Under the pieces are notes generated by a model that saw only the letters and a program-made list of their open reading frames with translations, was not told where the DNA came from and searched no databases. From NCBI GenBank assembly GCA_023052935.1, contig CM041294.1:105943116-106007115 (forward strand): DNA of 64,000 bases. Reading direction: 5' to 3'. The position numbers and the translations under genes were made by a program. Positions 11,895-22,969 of this stretch are shown piece by piece (the first letter of the stretch is position 1; every line of letters begins with the position of its first letter). Origin of the DNA: Piezodorus guildinii (taxonomy: Eukaryota; Arthropoda; Insecta; Hemiptera; Pentatomidae).

Positions 11895-12455
11895 AAAATT
11901 CCTTATCGATTCACATGGAGATGGGGATTGTCCAGCAGTCTATTTCGAGGATAAACCCATTCTGACATCAGAGTAAGTACTATATTTGGGACTGTACTTA
12001 AACAAAAGACTGACATGGAGGACCCACATTAGACTTTAAAGACAACAGCTGAACAGACGATTTGGACTACTATCCCGTCTGCTTGACAAACGATCAAAAT
12101 TATTCGTGAAATCCAAAATTACTATTTACAAAGCACTGATCAAACCATTATGGAAATCTGGGATAGAGCTATGGGGATCTGCCAAATATTATAACATCCA
12201 AATAATTCAGTCTCTGCAATCGAAAATATTGCGAAAAATCCTGGATGCACCGTTTTATGTAACCAACGAATTACTTCACAAGGACTTGGACGTACTCACA
12301 GTTTCCGACAGAGCCACAGAATATTATGAACGATTTCATGACAGACTGACTTATAACATGAACCCATCGGCCCAAACACTTAAATCCTACACGAACCCGT
12401 ACAACCCACCCCGATGACTTTTGACGCGGTGGTCTAGAGATGCCTTGATTTAACC
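11895..12455 (+). pseudogene. Jockey-type RT C-terminal fragment
   Basis: In one frame, with stops at about 11972 and 12039, it reads GDCPAVYF...YLGLYLNKRLTWRTH, LNRRFGLLSRLLDKRSKL, then KITIYKALIKPLWKSGIELW and ...IQSLQSKILRKILDAPFYVT to NPYNPPR. This is the thumb and C-terminal part of a Jockey ORF2, collinear with the better copy at 45819-47591. The normal RRLKRxWPRD ending is broken by a stop just after NPPR. The catalytic FADD box is absent, so it is 5'-truncated. Confidence 0.85.
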
Positions 12456-12486
12456 GACTTTCGAAAGTTATCATATTTGCTTATTG

Positions 12487-12489
<3 letters not shown>

Positions 12490-12559
<70 letters not shown>
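12490..12559. repeat. 70-nt poly(T) tract
   Basis: An uninterrupted T-run directly follows the Jockey C-terminal region. Because it is poly(T) on the Jockey sense strand, it is not that element's own tail. It may be the poly(A) tail of a minus-strand insertion extending rightwards, but no element body is recognised there. Confidence 0.9.
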
Positions 12560-12561
<2 letters not shown>

Positions 12562-14095
12562 AGATGGCAAAAAACATTGGAGCACAAACAAAATCAAAAC
12601 ATAATTGTGGGTATTCAAAAACTATTCTGAGCAAAACTATACATTTTTCCCCCTTTTTAATCCGCAATACTGCATAACTTTCCGGACAACCCAATAGTAA
12701 TAGTTCATCAAGAGACATATTTAAGTCCATTATTTATCTATAAACGTCAAATAGCTCTATTAAATAATATTAGTATGCAACTTAAGATGAAGATCACTAA
12801 TATGCACAATATTTGTGCAACTCTTTATAAGTTTGCTAGAGAACTAAAGGGACTTGGCGGAGACCAGATAGAGACAGCTAGCTTCCATTGGCCGCTAAGT
12901 TAAGCCGCTGGGTAAAGATAAGTCCGGACTCAGATAAGGGGGGTCAGTAAGGGTCGTTAGTGCTTCCTATTCCCCGCCTTGTCTCTTTGTGTTCCTCCAC
13001 TTCATCTCTTACGTCTTGGTCAGTTATCGAAGGAGCTCCATTTCCAAACTCACCTATGTTAGCAGAAAGAAGTTCTGCTTTTTTTTTTTTTTTTCTTTTT
13101 TTTTTTTACAATACTTTTTTAAAGGTTTAACAAAAAAAAATGGTTAAGTAGAATTTATTATTTATCGAAATTGTAATTATATTATTATAATGACTAGTAT
13201 TGGCTTCAAAAGTTTTGAAATTTAATTTTTACCTCCTGCGTTCTCCATATACACTCACCTCTCATATACAAGATTTTAACTTATCCATTCACCTGTATAT
13301 CAAATCAAGATTATTGCACTCCAGTCAACACAAACCCGGATATATTTAAAAATAATAATTTCCTGAAAATTTAAACAGCAGATGCTTCGACCGAGTCAGA
13401 CTCCAGGGACAGTTTCACATACTTCATTAATTAAATCACCACATGATTCCTCATTATCCGATTCCACTTCACTCATTGATCATTCAAAGTAAATCACAAC
13501 AGCTACTGGCTATTTATCTCTATGTTTTTTCTGTCCGATGGTGTTCGTCAAGGCATTATCCTCGGCACCATATCCTACCTTTCATTTTTCTAGTTTCTTC
13601 TTGGTTGGTTGATTTCTGGTTAGATTAGAATATATTGGTAAACTAAAAAACCACTAAATTGATCAAATGCCATTATAACTCATAGCAGAAATTTTCTAAA
13701 ATTATGTACTTAAAAACTGAACCATATTAAATAGGAGTTTAATATATTTTTTTTTTTTCAATTTATATTCATATCCTTTATTCGGTCTTGTATAATTCAG
13801 TACCTAAAATAGAATTAGAAAGTAATGAAAATTAATTATTACTGCAGATTTAATTGTGATTTATATAAAATGAAAAGTAATTTTATTCTGGGACGAGTAG
13901 TCCCCTAAGAATAACAAGAAAAGTGCAATATTCATGATAATTGTCTGGTCGTTTAAGACTTCAGTTTAACAATAAAAAGATGGATTTTGTTACAATGAAT
14001 AGTATCATCTATGGATTTTAAATATTACATATGCTGGGAAGATTGATACTTTAGGAGATGGAGAAATAGTTGGTGCTTGAAAGTGGACAATGATA
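12560..14095. other. No gene seen
   Basis: Mostly AT-rich. Holds a T-tract at 13078-13107 and a less AT-rich block at 12840-13030 containing CCATTGGCCG. The last 100 bases may be 3' UTR of the neighbouring LINE-X. Confidence 0.45.
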
Positions 14096-14100
14096 AGGAT

Positions 14101-14760
14101 TTACGAATGGATACATGCAAGGAATTCCGAACTGGGTTGAACGAATAACAAAGGATTTTTGAAGGAGACGGATCTGTGTGAAGGTATATACAAGTTTATG
14201 GGTTGGGATCTAGTGTTTACTGAATGGACAGAGGAACAAGTGGTAAGCATATCAAGAATATAAGGAGGTTTTTTAGTTTTGAAAAATCGGAAGAGACAGA
14301 CACCTAGGAGGTACTGCCTACGGAAACAGCGATAGAGCCAATTCAACTCGGTATACCTTATAGAAACATGGGAGCGCCTGGGGATTCCACATGTGAATGT
14401 AATGAAACAATTCATAAGTCTTTTGAGTCTCATATCAAATTTCTCAGACAGCCCGCCATATAAAAGGCAACCGTAGTCAAACTGGGGGAAAATGAGCGAA
14501 GAGACGAGTAACATACGGGTTTTAGGTGGGATTGAATCACGAAATCTTAGAAATTGTTTTAGGATAGCGATGGATTTTCGGGTGATTTGAGAAATATGAT
14601 TGCTCCAAGATAGGTTCTGATCAATAATGACACCAAGGTTTCTTACTGAGGTGTGGAAGTGGATAGGTACGCTATTGAGGTAAAGAAGTGGATAATATGG
14701 AAGCGAATTTACAAGGTTCTTGCAACCGATGTGAAAGGCTATACGTTATTTGAAGGCAAA
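14101..14760 (-). pseudogene. LINE-X RT thumb and C-terminal fragment
   Basis: A single minus-strand frame runs from about 14755 (IAFHIGCKNLVNSLPYYPLL) through SVRNLGVIIDQNLSWSNHIS, QITRKSIAILKQFLRFRDS, then SLIFPQFDYGCLLYGGLSEK and RLKRLMNCFITFTCGIPRRS. LGVIIDxNLSWxxHI followed by LIFPxFDYG is the layout downstream of the RT catalytic core in CR1/Jockey-like LINEs. It is open for over 200 codons, one of the longest intact stretches in the window. The fingers, palm and endonuclease are missing. The C-terminal third differs from the 11.2-kb copy, so the two may be subfamilies. Confidence 0.85.
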
Positions 14761-14873
14761 TATATACGTTATTTGATTTAAATAAAACGAATTACAAAAT
14801 TATTAATTTGTAAAAACATTTACTTTGTGTCATAACATCACCCAGGCATATAAACATTCAAAGGTAAATTTAA

Positions 14874-15391
14874 CCCTTTCAGTGCCGGACGAAAAATGAG
14901 TGCCGTGACGAATATAACCGGCCGAATTTGACAAACATGCAACGATTTGGAAAAACGCTTATGAAACCAAACTACAAATGATATATACATGCTAAAAAAT
15001 GTCAGGTATTCGGAACGAAATGGAGAATAAAGCAATGATAGTGATTCTCCATTATAAAATGAAAATAATATGAATAACACAATAAAAAATTATATAAAAA
15101 TTGCGTTCTATTTATCATAAACAGTTCTACTTTGGACCTAGAAGAGTGTCTGGTGCCGAGTGTTCATCTTATAGCTCCCTGGTAAACAGAGTCTCAGCAC
15201 ACTTCGTTATAGACTGTGTAAAATGTCAGACCCAAACCTGTTTATAAAAGTCTTTATCAACAAAATTGTATCCTTTACAATCAAATAAGATGATTTATAA
15301 CTTTATTTAGAGATATTAAGTTTTCTCGCAATGCGAAGAATAAGGCGCAATTACATGCCCGACGATATATCGACGCCCGGCACTAAAATGG
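14874..15391. mobile_element. Non-autonomous piggyBac-like element
   Basis: Left end: TTAA at 14870-14873, then CCCTTTCAGTGCCGGACG. Right end: CGTCGGGC-type sequence as CGACGCCCGGCACTAAAATG then G, then ATAA at 15392-15395. The two ends are imperfect inverted repeats starting CC(C/A)(T)TT.AGTGCCGG.CG. A TTAA target and CCC-starting ends are the known signature of piggyBac-family transposons. At 518 bp with no transposase frame, it would be a MITE-like derivative. The right-hand target copy has one mismatch. Confidence 0.65.
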
Positions 15392-15872
15392 ATAAACAAT
15401 CTGTATTTTCTTCACTCGTTATTATATTAAATAATTTCCTGCTTAATTCCTTAATTTCCTTGAATATTTTAAATATCAGTAATTAAATTTAATATTCATT
15501 GTTTTATTTATTTTATTTAAATAAATCGACACATCAGTTCTTTGGATTAATAACCAAAATAACAACTAAACAATCATCCTGCCAAAACGCAGTCACGTAC
15601 CCAACCCTCCAATTAAGTTGGCCTTCACTATCTAGAGGATGTCTTAATTAAGTGATTCGATTAGTGGCTCCATTAGTGTCTGAGCGATGTAGTACGACTG
15701 GGATTAAGCCTCGTGTAAGTACTGTCAACAACATAAACTTAAGCTCGATGGATTAGATTAACACAGCAGTAACGATAAGAAGAAGATAGAAATTCAAAAA
15801 TAAAATCTTAAAAGGTATCTGAAACAGAGAAAAAGAAAGATTATAGTAACGCAAAATTATAGAAAAGCAATC

Positions 15873-15896
15873 GTTTTTTTTTTTTTTTTTTTTTTT
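15873..15896. repeat. Poly(T) tract before GCAG
   Basis: A 24-base T-run followed by GCAGAT. The same T-run plus GCAGAT junction occurs at 12559-12565. It lies about 60 bp outside the tail side of the next SINE-A. Confidence 0.85.
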
Positions 15897-15954
15897 GCAG
15901 ATAAGTACTAGTACAAGATTTAGTAGATTTTGTACAAGATTAAGTCCAGCTCGA

Positions 15955-16225
15955 AAACGATATGGTCTTGGGCTCAGTACATACAGAGATTAATACGGTT
16001 TCTAGGCCAAGAGCCGTGCAATGAGGTTTTTAGGTCTTGTTCGCGCTCAGCCGCCAGGGTTTTCCCCCCAATTTTGGGTACACACTTTAAAGTGGCTGGG
16101 TCTACCCCCAGGAGGGTCTAAATACCCTAGGGTGAATTAACAGAATAAATAATATTCTGTCACAGCCGGGATACGAACCCAGGAACCGGAGAACAATAGA
16201 GTAATGATCTATCCACTAGACCAAA
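15955..16225 (-). repeat. SINE-A copy, near full length
   Basis: From the tail side, the plus strand reads GGTCTTGGGCTCAGTACATA, TTTCTAGGCC, GTGCAATGAGG, CAGCCGCCAGGGTTTTCCCC, GGAGGGTCTAAATACCCTAG, AACAGAATAAATAATATTCT, GCCGGGATACGAACCCAGGA (B-box complement), CTATCCACTAGACC (A-box complement). The B box has one change from the 33129 copy. Target-site duplications were not identified. Confidence 0.88.
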
Positions 16226-16229
16226 TATA

Positions 16230-18780
16230 GTAATATATATGCATAATATTGGAAAGCTAAAGTATCTAATAAACCAATTTGAATAAGATAATGTTTTGAA
16301 ACTTAATGCAGCGAATTTTATTTTTTCAACTTTAACATTATTCAAAAAGTTTTCAGAATGATTTTAACAATCCAACATCCCACGAGATTATTATTCAAAT
16401 TAGCTACCGGACTAGTTGCAGTCATGTGGAAAAATTGATCGTTTCTCTATAATATTCTAATTATCTTTTTACTACATACCTAGTAGGATTTTATTTAATG
16501 AGAAATAATGAACTAAAGAACACTACTATTTAAGTACAGTTACAACAGGATGGAAACCAAATTAAATAAAAAGTCTCTTTAATTGATATCTTAAAGCATA
16601 TAATCGATTTTTCACATACGTAAATATTTAATATCATAATTACTTCATTGATTCATTTAGAGTATAATTATTTCTTTGCACGACCGTTTGACCTAGAAAC
16701 AGTATGGATCCTATAATTCCTAATTACTTAATTATATGGTTTAAATAAATTAAATATTGAGATAGAGGTATCTATAATTTTTATGTATGGAGCTATAAAA
16801 GTAAGTTGTTTATAAAGAAAATTCTGATTCTTCCCCTGAATCTCCTATTCTATCTAAAACAGAAGGCCTATAAGCTCTCAAGAAACCTAAGAATACAAAA
16901 TACCAAGACTAACTTAATTCGACTAACCTCATTGTCTTCAACGGCTACCGTACTAGCCACTGATGACGTTACTACGAATCAGGTCCTTTATACGTAAGAA
17001 TTTTACGGACATCTCAAAAGTAGTAAATCTTACCTAAAAGTAACAGCAAAACAAAGTAAAACCCGAAGATGGGTATGAATATTATGTAATAGTGTAAGGC
17101 TTCAGAAGTTATTTCAAATCCTATAACCTACTTGATGAGGTTTATTTTAAATAGTAGGAGAAGCCTTTCAGAATATATCTAAGTTAATATTGTTAGTATA
17201 GGATCATACTCACTAACAGCTTTGGTTTAAGATGTCAGTAACTAGTTTAAGAAAGATGGAATAAAAACATTGCATTTTTTTTTTTCTATAATTCAATATA
17301 GACAATCATACACTATTACAATAATAATCATGTAATAATTAATTGTTTTAATAGTCAATAAAAAAACGGCCAAAGCTCCTAAAGTAATACCGAGAAAAGG
17401 GAGAAAAATGAAATAATTTTAAGGGAGATCATTAAGCAGAAATTATCTGGAAAATACGGCTTATTTAAAATGCAGGAGGAAAGAAGACCCATGAACGGAA
17501 TAACGATGCGCAAGAAAGTAAATTAATTGTGGAGATGATATTAAAGAAAAGAGAATTTTACTTGATTTCTTTTAAACAGGACCGTATTACTCCAAAGCAA
17601 TGGATTTATTAATACTATACGGTTTATGAAAGGTACACCAAGCCGATATAAATTTATTGTCATATTAATCGTTTCTCTGCCTTTATAACTTAATTTAAAA
17701 CAAACATTATCGATTAAAAATATTAACAGCTAGAAAGGGAGAGATTGAAATTTTTTGAGATAGAATTGTGTTAAAACATATTGTAGGGCGAAAAGAATAG
17801 ATATGAATGAATACATTTTATATAATCGATTAAATATATATTATTTATTAAATATAGCACAAAATATAGGATTATTTATTATTTAATGAAAATTGATCTT
17901 GAAATAAAAATATTGTTTTAAATGTGATTAACGTCCTTTTTTATTCTGTATAAGGCAAACAATTAGGGTGATAATGGTTATTTATGTTTTTCTAGTGTGA
18001 GTGAAAAGGTCAAAATACATCATGACAAACGTACTACACAAACGGACAGTGATTTCACCGAAGGCATCATCCGTCGCCATACATGCTGTGAATTTCGTTA
18101 ACCGTCTGATCAGTAGATTTTTCTTTTCGGAAATTGAATATCATTAAAAAACGAATATAAATTCTTTTTTTACTCCCATTTTGAATAAGTAAAACACTAC
18201 TTAAAGATGCAAAAAAGAATCTTAACCAATCCTTTTTTAGAATATTATTGCCCAAATAAAGATGATTAAATAAACACAAAAAGGATGAAATTGAAATAAT
18301 GTAAAATGGTACGAGATTATTTTAGAACGCAATATCTTTGGAGGTATGCATATTTTTTTAATTATAAACTCGTATATTTCATAAAGTCTCAGCGACCATA
18401 GTAGCAGTTTTTTTAGTTTTTTTATTTTTACATACGATTAAATCAATTCTTGTGTTTAATTTACTTAATTACACTGGTCTGCAAAAAAAATAATAATAAA
18501 TAAATAAAAAATGTTTTTTATACTAGTATTTCATGCATAACGAACGATAAATTAGATAATTTTGAACAGAAATAAAGTATTAAATCTTCCGTATCACATT
18601 TTTTTTAACTCACTTTTTTGCTAAAAAAAATATATTAGAATTATTCAAACTGATACAAATGTAGAATAAATGTGTTACAAAACCTACAAATCATTACATA
18701 CTCCGATTGCTAGTTGTTAATATTTTTTTTCACTTTGTAGTTTTCTTCCTTTTCATATTTTCTATAGGTGTTTCGCGACT
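16230..18780. other. AT-rich DNA, no gene seen
   Basis: No recognisable gene or element in 2.5 kb. Scattered short A/T tracts only. Confidence 0.5.
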
Positions 18781-18782
18781 AA

Positions 18783-19565
18783 GCAACCAACATTAAACCG
18801 GCAAGCGTCGCTTCAGATCATTCTCTATTACAGCGTTTTTCCATGTGCAATATGTCTTGATGAAAGCCGTGTTCATCTGATACTGCTCCAAGATTAGGGG
18901 AGAAAAAGTCCAAATGAGAATCCAAGAACTGAATTTTGGGGACATATTGCATTTTAGGGATTTTTATGAAGGAAGAAGTTCAATGGAGATTTCACGGTAG
19001 TTATTTATTTATTTTTTTTCAAGAAAATTATGACATACTTCTACAAAAGCGGTCCATGCTCTTTTTTCAGCTTTGTTTGATGTACCCTCAAAATTTGAGT
19101 CCTTCATGAGCTCTCGTATTTGGAGACCTACAAAGATTGCTTCTTTCAATTTCGCATCGCTGATTCGAGTAAATTTATTTTTGAAATATTGAAAACTTCC
19201 ACCGTCCTCCAATTTCAAATGGAGAGGTTGTTGAAAAAATTTATCACTTGAAACTAAAGGTTCTTCTTTTACATTCCTGACTCCAGGGATCAAACTCATT
19301 CTTTGTGGCCAATTGTTTACTATGTAAAGATTTTCTCTAGCGCGACTGTCCCATTCGCAAAAAAAGCAACAAAATTTGGTATATCCTCCTTGCAGTCCAG
19401 GTAACATTGAAACAAATTTTAGATCAGCACAAATGTTCCACGTATACAGTGAATATTTAATTTTTCAAATAACAACTTCATATTTCCACAATTTTCTTTT
19501 AAGTTTGTTGCCTGTGCAAGAGGAATAGAAGGATATTTATTGCCGTCAAACAGAAAACATGTAAT
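18783..19565 (-). pseudogene. Broken copy of an uncharacterised repetitive protein family
   Basis: Read on the minus strand in order: FLFDGNKYPSIPLAQATNLK and ENCGNMKLLFEKLN, a frameshift near 19445, WNICADLKFVSMLPGLQGGY and TKFCCFFCEWDSRARENLYI, ...PLVSSDKFFQQPLHLKLEDG, IFVGLQIRELMKDSNFEGTS to about 19009. After a damaged 75-bp gap comes QFLDSHLDFFSPNLGAVSDE with HGFHQDILHMEKR, then a stop. I recognise this as a family of uncharacterised proteins found in many copies in arthropod and cnidarian genomes, with a DSHLDFFPxNLGxxSDEHGExFHQDI block. Its biochemical role is unknown to me. This copy lacks the ER normally before FHQD, has a frameshift and internal loss, and is a pseudogene. A link to transposons is inference from copy number. 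Confidence 0.6.
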
Positions 19566-19569
19566 TATA

Positions 19570-20655
19570 ATAAATTATAAAAAAATACATTAAAAAATTA
19601 TAAATGTGAAGCATGTGAAAATAATACATGTGAGAGCAAAAAAAATGAAAGCAAACATCGATTTAGCATATTAAGCTTTTCATATTTTTATTTAAAGGAG
19701 GATTTCGTTGCAGACCAATGTTATTAACAAAGAGAACCGATTGATTTGAATGACTGCCCAACCGAAACAGTCCTCCATAACGGATAAAATTCTACTAACC
19801 CAAGACGAAATTAATCCTTAATGACAACGGAGCGTAAATGGGAGTTGACAAGCACTTGACCATTATGTAAAAGCGGTCTCCATTGGCCGAGGCGTTAAAT
19901 AGGATCCTCCCATTGGCCGGGCTAAGTGGTGGTGGGGGAGAGGAGAGAGGGGGAAGAGCCTAATAGAATAGAGGCCTGCCGTCTTAATAACAATTAAGCC
20001 AGTCTCGGATTAGCATTACTCAGCAATCAACAACCTCTTCAATCAATCCATCCCAGTAGGACCAACATTTGAAATTAAGCTTTTGTACTAATTAGTAGTC
20101 CTTAGCCATGAAAGTAATCTAAATCCGTTATGATAAGGATTTTAATTTTCTATACAAACAAACAGAAAGTTAAGTGCATTACATAACTCGTTTTGTCTAC
20201 TACAAAAAAAAAATAAAATAAAATAAATAAATAAATTTAAAAAAATACAATAAAATAAAAAAAATCCTAAAAATTATTTAGTTTTAAATAACTAATTTCT
20301 AAAATTTTTAGTTACTCTAAACTTTCAAGAGCCATGTATTGTAGGAAAATGTAGACAGATTCCTCGGAATATTTCGACATGGATGAGGTATTGTAATGTA
20401 CATTACATGTCCAACACTGACAACAGATTTTCGACATCAGGTAATTAAAACAATGTAGTCCGATATTATTGATTCTAACTCTATCTATGTTATACATATT
20501 TCTAAAAAGAGACTGAATCTTTACCAATATATCGAACTATCGAAGATTAAAGATCGAGTGAATCATCTCTTAGGCCCGTTTATACTGCATACCGAAGGCG
20601 TTTTGGGTCTTGAGTGGTGTATGTATGTATGTAATTCTATCAGTATTAAAGGATT
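19570..20655. other. No gene seen
   Basis: A less AT-rich block at 19850-20070 contains two CATTGGCCG motifs (inverted CCAAT-type) and a purine-rich run. The rest is AT-rich with A-tracts. Confidence 0.45.
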
Positions 20656-20721
20656 GATCGGTCAAGCCGTGCACGAATGATACGATGACCAAGGAAAAGG
20701 GCGATTCATTTTTATATATGT
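20656..20721 (+). repeat. Retroelement-like 3' tail, copy 1
   Basis: TCGGTCAAGCCGTGCACGAA, then TGATACGATGACCAAGG, GCGATTCATTTTTATATATG. The same 65-bp block recurs at 20870. Short tails of this kind ending in TATATA are typical of some insect LINE or SINE 3' ends, but no body is recognisable upstream. Confidence 0.5.
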
Positions 20722-20869
20722 AGATAAAGAGATTACCTTAGGAAATTAAAACAAAAAAAAAAAAAAAAAAAAACCTATTCAACCAAGTAACGTTCATATT
20801 TTTTTCGTTCATAAGATCCTTTTCCTGCCTAATATAAACATTAAAAAAAAAAAAAAAAAAATAGAGAAA

Positions 20870-20919
20870 TCGGTCAAGACGTTCACGCGTGATGCGATCA
20901 CCAAGGGAAACTGCGATTC

Positions 20920-20985
<66 letters not shown>
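20870..20985 (+). repeat. Retroelement-like 3' tail, copy 2, with (TA)n
   Basis: TCGGTCAAGACGTTCACGCG, TGATGCGATCACCAAGG, GCGATTCATTTATATATAT, running directly into about 30 TA units. It is about 80 percent identical by eye to the copy 210 bp upstream. It suggests this (TA)n array grew from an element tail. Confidence 0.6.
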
Positions 20986-20987
<2 letters not shown>

Positions 20988-20989
20988 AA

Positions 20990-21888
20990 ACCTGAACCTT
21001 CCTAACTTAAGTGATGTTACATTCACATACTACACAACATTTACGTGTTTGTCCTCTATTTATTATAAGAGAGATTTAGATAAAAATTTTAAAAAATGGA
21101 TATTGTAAATAAGGAAAACGTAATATACAGCTTAGCTAATTTTATTATGAAATAAATTAGTCACGCAACAGCACAAAGTACCATTTAGGTCATTGTGAAC
21201 TTACACTATTCTTAGAAAAAATTGAACTCGTTAAAAAATGTTTTTGTTCTGATCAGGCTGGAACTATAGCTTTTTGTTTCAAGTTTAAAAAATATATAGA
21301 AATAGTGTTTAAATAAATGAATAAGGTTAATATTTTGATACATTGAAATATGGCGTGGACTGGTCAATAAACAAGTCTCAGTTAAACCTTGAGAAACCTC
21401 TAAGTCAAAGTTGAAGTAGAGGAAAGCAGTACATTTCGTGCAAAATATTTCATATTCCTAAGCTATAAAGAAGACCAACTCCTTTTAAATTCATACTTCA
21501 CCGGCAACAACTCTTTCTCACTTTTAAGACTTTTACAGAGTGCAGGCAGCAATAAAATGTATTTTATGGTTTACTCACTATATATTACTCTTTTAAAATC
21601 GTTTCAGAGGTATATAACTTTCAGGGATAAAAATATTATGATAAATAAGACTCCACGTTCACTGATATACGCCCTGTAAGCTTCTCTGCAAATGGACATA
21701 CTTAGTAGCAGCAAAAGGTACCTTATGTTTTTCCTCAGAGCCAATATCGTAATGTGTTCATTAGTAGCACGATTTTTCTGAATTGAATGAAGAATACTTT
21801 GCTTCGTGGAACGGAAAATAGAACGAAATATTTTCAGGGAGAGATTGAATATGATCAAAGGTCATTTACTCTTGTAATAAAACACATA
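20990..21888. other. AT-rich DNA, no gene seen
   Basis: Nothing recognised between the (TA)n array and the foldback-like element. Confidence 0.5.
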
Positions 21889-22255
21889 TATAGCTTTTTT
21901 CAGTCAAATTCATAATTTTTTCAGTCAAATTCATAATTTTTTTCAGTCAAATTCATAATTTCTTTCAGTCAAATTCATAATTTTTTTCAATCAAATTCAT
22001 AATTTTTTCAGTCAATTTCATAATTTCTTGTACCCATTTTATACAGTCAATTTAATGAGGTTTTGCAATCAAGAACTTAACATTTTTATTAAATCTTGTT
22101 CTTGTTTATCCATTAAACGTTACTTTATGTTACTGTGCTTAATCCGACGGTGCAGCGGGTGAACCTTTATGCATTCTAAAAGGTGTTAAGGACTAATATG
22201 TCCAAGGTCAGGGGTTCAAACCCGGCAGATTCAAACACCTTGTTGAATGCATCGA

Positions 22256-22330
22256 GGGTCACCTGTGGTGCAGTGGCTAGCATAACATCCTTCTATCCAC
22301 TAAATAGCGAGTTCATACCTGGCAGATGGC
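22256..22330 (+). repeat. SINE-B head inside foldback centre
   Basis: GGGTCACCTGTGGTGCAGTG, GCTAGCATAACATCC, then GAGTTCATACCTGGCAGATG and GCCCTA match the tRNA-like head of SINE-B (compare 59499). A second plus copy starts at 22514, and a minus-strand piece lies at 22390-22425. Confidence 0.75.
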
Positions 22331-22513
22331 CCTACATTTGCTTTTAGGGAGTAATAATCCATGGTTATTTCGTCCATTAAAAGAGGCTTTTATGCTAGCC
22401 ACTACTCCACAGGTGACCCTGGATGCATTCAGCAAGGTGTTAAAGATCAATATGCCCAAGGTCACGTGTTTAAACCCGGCAGATTTAAACACCTGTGGAT
22501 TTTTGGAACATTG

Positions 22514-22596
22514 AGGGTCACCTGTGGAGTAGTGGCTAGCATAACAGCCTTCTATGCTTAAGGTCGCAAGTCCAAAACCAGCAGATCGCCCTATAT
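22514..22596 (+). repeat. Second SINE-B head inside foldback centre
   Basis: GGGTCACCTGTGGAGTAGTG, GCTAGCATAACAGCC, AAGGTCGCAAGTCC, GCAGATCGCCCTA. It lies about 259 bp from the first plus copy, matching the internal direct-repeat period. The SINE-B 3' part resumes at about 22650 (GATCCCTGGATAGGCAAA) and runs into the right arm. Confidence 0.75.
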
Positions 22597-22969
22597 ATAT
22601 TTGTGTTCCAAAAGTGACCCTTAAAAAATTTAAAAAGTGTAACTCGTAAAAGATCCCTGGATAGGCAAATCTCAAGACTCCCGCGGCACCGTCGGATTAA
22701 GCACAGTAACATAAAGTGACGTTTAATGGATAAACAAGAACAAGATTTAATAAAAATGTTAAGTTCTTGATTGCAAAACCTCATTCAATTAACTGTATAA
22801 TATGGGTACAAGAAATTATGAAATTGGCTGAAAACATTATGAATTTGATTGAAACAAATTATGAATTTGACTGAAAAAATTATGAATATGACTGAAAAAA
22901 TTATGAATTCGATTGAAAAAATTATGAATATGACTGAACAAATTATGAATTTGACTGAAAAAAGCTATA

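Larger units (their letters stand above)
21889..22969. mobile_element. Foldback-like composite element with SINE-B inside
   Basis: The left arm (21889-22153) and right arm (22686-22969) are inverted repeats of about 265-285 bp. Each begins TATAGCTTTTTTCAGTCAAA, continues as five to seven variants of a roughly 22-bp unit (TTTCAGTCAAATTCATAATT), then a unique segment (CAATCAAGAACTTAACATTT), then the 3' end of SINE-B (ACTTTATGTTACTGTGCTTA). The 530-bp centre contains SINE-B heads in both orientations and a direct repeat with a period of about 255 bp. Long inverted arms built of short tandem repeats are the hallmark of foldback elements such as Drosophila FB. No transposase is present, and no target duplication beyond a possible TA is seen. 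Confidence 0.75.

Noticed and set aside
12434..12730. 98-codon minus frame with a poly-lysine run
   Set aside because: The lysines are just translation of the 70-base T-tract on the opposite strand.
19870..19930. A promoter with paired CCAAT boxes
   Set aside because: CATTGGCCG occurs twice here and once near 12889, but there is no TATA or downstream gene to support a promoter.
21895..22030. A CRISPR array or simple satellite made of 22-bp repeats
   Set aside because: The repeats have no unique spacers and form one arm of a long inverted repeat, as in foldback elements.
22313..22784. 120- and 82-codon minus frames inside the foldback element
   Set aside because: They are translations of repeated SINE-B pieces; the near-identical peptide blocks come from the direct repeats, not from a protein family.
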